A stretch of 64,000 nt of DNA. Source: Ciona savignyi (Eukaryota; Chordata; Ascidiacea; Phlebobranchia; Cionidae). Of this stretch, positions 60,601-64,000 are shown in pieces. The translations under genes were made by a program, and so were the position numbers. Location: assembly GCA_000149265.1 (NCBI GenBank), contig CH003297.1, positions 120,796-184,795 of the forward strand, given 5' to 3'. Every line of letters starts with the position of its first letter. Within the stretch, counting starts at the first letter, position 1. The notes beneath the pieces are model-generated. The model had not been told where the DNA came from, searched no databases, and saw only the letters and a list, made by a program, of their open reading frames with translations.

Positions 60601-63600
60601 GTGGAATGCAAAAAAATGAGTCCAATGCGGCAATTTTTAAGTCATAATGCTTCGTATAATATCAAAATGGCCAGTGTGATTAATCGTCCTGGGAAATCCA
60701 TGCCAATAACAAGTTTTCATCCCTTCGCTATAAATATTTGGGAGGCGACTAGATTTACGAGCTTTTTACAATAGAATGATGTCGCCTGTCGGCACTAACT
60801 ACTAAGTTTTCCAATATAGTTAAGCCTGTACCTTCAACTATCTGATTATTATGCTTTTTACCTCCAGTCTTTATATCAGGTTACCACTTAGAGACACTTC
60901 ATTAATATTTCACTCTTTGATAGCACGGTGCCAGCTTTAAATCTACGACAGTTGTCAAACCAGCCAACTACAAAGATTTAGGCCTGAACTCCTAAACCTG
61001 GTAAAACGAGAAGCTCACTTGAGCGATTCTAAACAGTGAAAAGGCGGCGGTAAAACCAGACAGACCGTCTGAAAGTACAAGTCTGCGCCTTTGCTTCGGT
61101 GGGTATAGGTATTAAAACCGCAGACTATGGTTTCGTGTCCACAATTTTTACGGTATTTGGATAAAAGCAGGTAAAACCCTGGAAAATTACAAAAAAAACT
61201 TTCTATTAAAACACAAAAATTACAAAAAACGCGAAAATTTAATCAGTTTTTTTTAAAGATTTTAAGAATAATCAACACAAAAGATCGCAAAAATCGCAAA
61301 ACGTTTAAATCTTAAGTTTAAATTTGGTGAAAAGGTTTCAATCTCAATTAAAGGATATAAAGAATAATCAAAACAATTAACGCATAATTATAAAGTCGTT
61401 AGGGGCATTATACCAAGGCAGTGGGTGTTAATTAGGGGGCGGAATCAATTCTACTAGTCATTAGTCCATTATCGTGTGCGGAGGGTGGGCGTAATTTCGA
61501 GTCCTGCTGTTTACGACGTTTCCGAAGCGATCGCGTGATAATGACGTCATTCGCCATACATGTGGCTTTGGCGTTTCGGAGGAGTGGGAGAAAAAGTGAG
61601 AGAGAGCAGGAGGATTGGAGAGGAGGGGAGAGGCTGGTGAGCGGACAGCTGGTATTTTCAAAGTCGGTTATCGTGATTTATAACAAACAATTCCCACAAT
61701 AATTAAACACAAGTGTGGGTCCGGCAATCTGCCAGTATCGAACAAAGCTTAATCTTTCTTTAAACCGCCGCTACGCCGTTCAGACGATTAAGTTACGTGT
61801 TCTTCGAAATCATTTAAATAATTTGATTCACTAAACTAAGATACCGAAGAAATAAAGTAAGTGGAATTCTAAATTTAATTTCTATTTTAAAGTCGATTTA
61901 TTGTCAAATTTACCCATTAGCCTATATTATTTCGAAAGTGTTACCTTTATTAGGTTACTATTTCTGCGTTTATAAAGTGTTTACTAACCTAGGCGCCTCA
62001 TTTCAACCTTTTCGCACACAAAGAATCTAACCTATTATTAACCCACCCGCACCAACGTGTTATATAGTAGGTCTGGAAATCTATTTGAACAGAGTAGATT
62101 TTGAAAAAAAATCCAGTTCCTAAATATAATCTGTGCCCCTGTTGTTATGTACAGTTTAAATTAGTTTTCTACGTTGGCTAGCCGTGACTTATAAAAATGT
62201 GACGCGACAAAGAGTATTGTTTGCTTATCCTTATGAGCAGGGAAATACTCTAGCCATGTCGTCAGTTGTTTTTGCCAGCGCTGAGCTGAAGCTAAGTCGC
62301 AAGCTAAGCGTGGAATGGGGTAAAGATAGTTCTGTCTTGGTGCGTGAATCGCTTTAAGTTGTTGTCCATCTACGAACGCATACTAGAACGGTGATTCACA
62401 GTTAAGATTGACCGATCGCAAAAACTCCTTACAAGTTAAAAAAAAGTTACAAAATTACGCAACTATAGTGAAATATGTCGACAAACCTTGTATAAAAAAA
62501 GGCATGAAACGCAGTTTTAGCTATGACTTAACTTTAAGCACACGTGACTTAACGTTAAGGTAATTGTACATTACTGGGGTTATTTTAAAAAAAATTAGTT
62601 TATAACAGATTTGTGTTACACAAATATACAAAACTTGGACAAAACACATTCCAAAGAGCGTTTGTCGCGTATTTTAGTAGATGGGGCTTATCGGTTCCAA
62701 AAATACCTAATAATACGGGCGCACCTAGCAAAATGCTAATGAAAGCCAAAGCGTACAATTTTTCAACAGTAAATTGTTGGTTGAAGAGATAATTGCCTCG
62801 GCAGATCGGTTAGTTTATGGGTATCTGTTTGTTGATCTAAGTTGAAACGGGTTCAACTGAAACACACAAACACACAAGCACTGTATGAAGATCGATATAG
62901 CTTTAAACCTGTATTAGGGTCATACGCGGCCAAGCACTAATGAATAAGTCATATGCACTGATTACTCTATTTACAAGCTTCTAACATTACTGGTTTACAA
63001 AAACGGTTAACATTAAATTACCGTACTGAAATTGGTACCAATTAGCCTAGTAAGAGTTGTTCTAGCTTTAGCCTCGTTTTATTAGAATTATTGTTTAAAA
63101 TATTGAAAACTAAATTAATAAACAAAAAATAATGTGGTTTCTTTACCTCAAATTTATTACCCACAGTTCTAAATTATGCTTTAAACGTATAGAATCCATT
63201 ACAACTTGACTGTCACTTTAGATACAAACAAAATCTAACCACTTGGCAACTATACTGACTGTATGGCGAAATAACACTATGCCGAAAATCCCGTAAAAAC
63301 GATCGTTCGTGAAGTACTCGTGCGTCAATTGACGTCATTAACACGAGAAAAAGGCAAAAGGATTATAGCGAACGTGTTTAGATATAGATGAGCTACCAGT
63401 AAGCCATAGCCTTGCGCTTGGCTTGACCGAATGTCACCCTACAATTGCGTACTGCGTACACTATGCATACCTTTTCTTAAGTTTGACATTACACCTATTT
63501 AATAGCTGAAAAACTAGTGTCGTCTTTCTTGCTTTTTTTAATTACCTGTACTAATCTTAATAAACTAAACTAAATTGTTTTAAGGCATATCGTTAAACTA

Positions 63601-64000
63601 AAGTAACGTACTTTTTCTGTGTACTTTATACTTTCCAACTCCAACATTATGCCTACTTAAGCTATGAATAACTAGTGTAGTTTTGCCTTTTTTCCTGGGT
63701 TATTTTTTTTGTAATAAAAGAGAGAGAAACTAAACTAAACTGAAAATGTTAAGACATTACTTAAAGCTAAACTAAACTAACGAGTTTTTTACTGCATATT
63801 TTCTGCATAACTTTTTAAGTTCAACAAAACACCTACTAAAAAGCTACACAAATACTACAGTTTTGCCGTTTGACGTGCGTTCTTTTTTACTTAACTACCA
63901 TGCTTTTTAAATGTAATAAAGGATTTAAAAAATCGAAATTGTTTTAAGGTATTACGTGAAACTAAACTAAAGAAAATAGCTAATAAGCAAAGTAGTGTAA
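60601..64000. other. No exon recognised; presumably a DPYD intron
   Basis: The next upstream DPYD exon was not found. The stretch is AT-rich, with CRE palindromes TGACGTCA at 61542-61549 and 63330-63337 and a tandem repeat at the right end. Confidence 0.45.
63470..64000. repeat. About 210-bp tandem repeat running off the right edge
   Basis: Each unit has AAACTAAACTAA, TTTTAAGGCATATCGTTAAA-like, TTTCTGTGTACTTT-like, AACACCTACTAAAAAGCTA-like and CTAGTGTAGTTTTGCC blocks in the same order. Two full units and part of a third are visible. Confidence 0.75.

Noticed and set aside
61461-61661. 66-codon minus-strand open frame as a possible upstream DPYD exon
   Set aside because: No similarity to the missing N-terminal half (no Fe-S or FAD motifs) and no suitable splice phase.

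Overview
The window looks like nuclear DNA of an ascidian tunicate, most likely Ciona or a close relative. It is AT-rich, its genes are cut by many short GT-AG introns, and it carries dozens of tRNA-derived SINEs and small DNA transposons. This assignment is inference from style and gene content; no species marker was read directly. No rRNA, functional tRNA, CRISPR array or prokaryotic operon was seen. I assembled exons by hand from splice sites and reading-frame phase. The two complete gene models (immune-type receptor, sulfatase) add up to whole codon numbers.

Layout. (1) 1-3.8 kb: 5' part of a BIR-domain (IAP family) gene on the minus strand, running off the left edge. (2) 3.8-18 kb: no supported gene; SINE copies, decayed hAT sequence, a NotI-site repeat and CRE-like palindromes. 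(3) 18.0-24.1 kb, minus strand: a complete 14-exon gene for a predicted 714-residue cell-surface receptor (leader, novel Cys/Trp domain, CCP/sushi, Ig-like domains, a second novel domain, one transmembrane helix, a cytoplasmic tail with five tyrosines). Upstream (24.4-25.6 kb) lies a broken tandem copy of its 5' part. (4) 27.4 kb, plus strand: a small single-exon UBA-domain gene. (5) 28.4-33.4 kb: three nested transposons (pogo-like, then a THAP-bearing element with long inverted repeats, then a hAT MITE). (6) 34.9-45.7 kb, minus strand: a complete 10-exon arylsulfatase B-like gene whose longest intron holds a hAT element (with a 249-base assembly gap and two nested MITEs) and a TTAA-flanked piggyBac-type MITE. 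(7) 47.0-60.4 kb, minus strand: the last 11 exons of dihydropyrimidine dehydrogenase (DPYD), C-terminal 579 residues; earlier exons must lie beyond 64 kb. (8) 60.6-64 kb: no exon recognised; ends in a roughly 210-bp tandem repeat.

The genes do not form an obvious pathway: sulfated-glycan breakdown (sulfatase), pyrimidine catabolism (DPYD), apoptosis or signalling control (BIR gene) and immune-type recognition (receptor). The best candidate for an undescribed system is the Ig/CCP receptor: an invertebrate chordate receptor with a tyrosine-motif tail, a 34-nt intron whose retention would truncate the protein before its membrane anchor, and local duplication. Second is the transposon landscape, where SINE tails repeatedly sit against splice sites of the genes.
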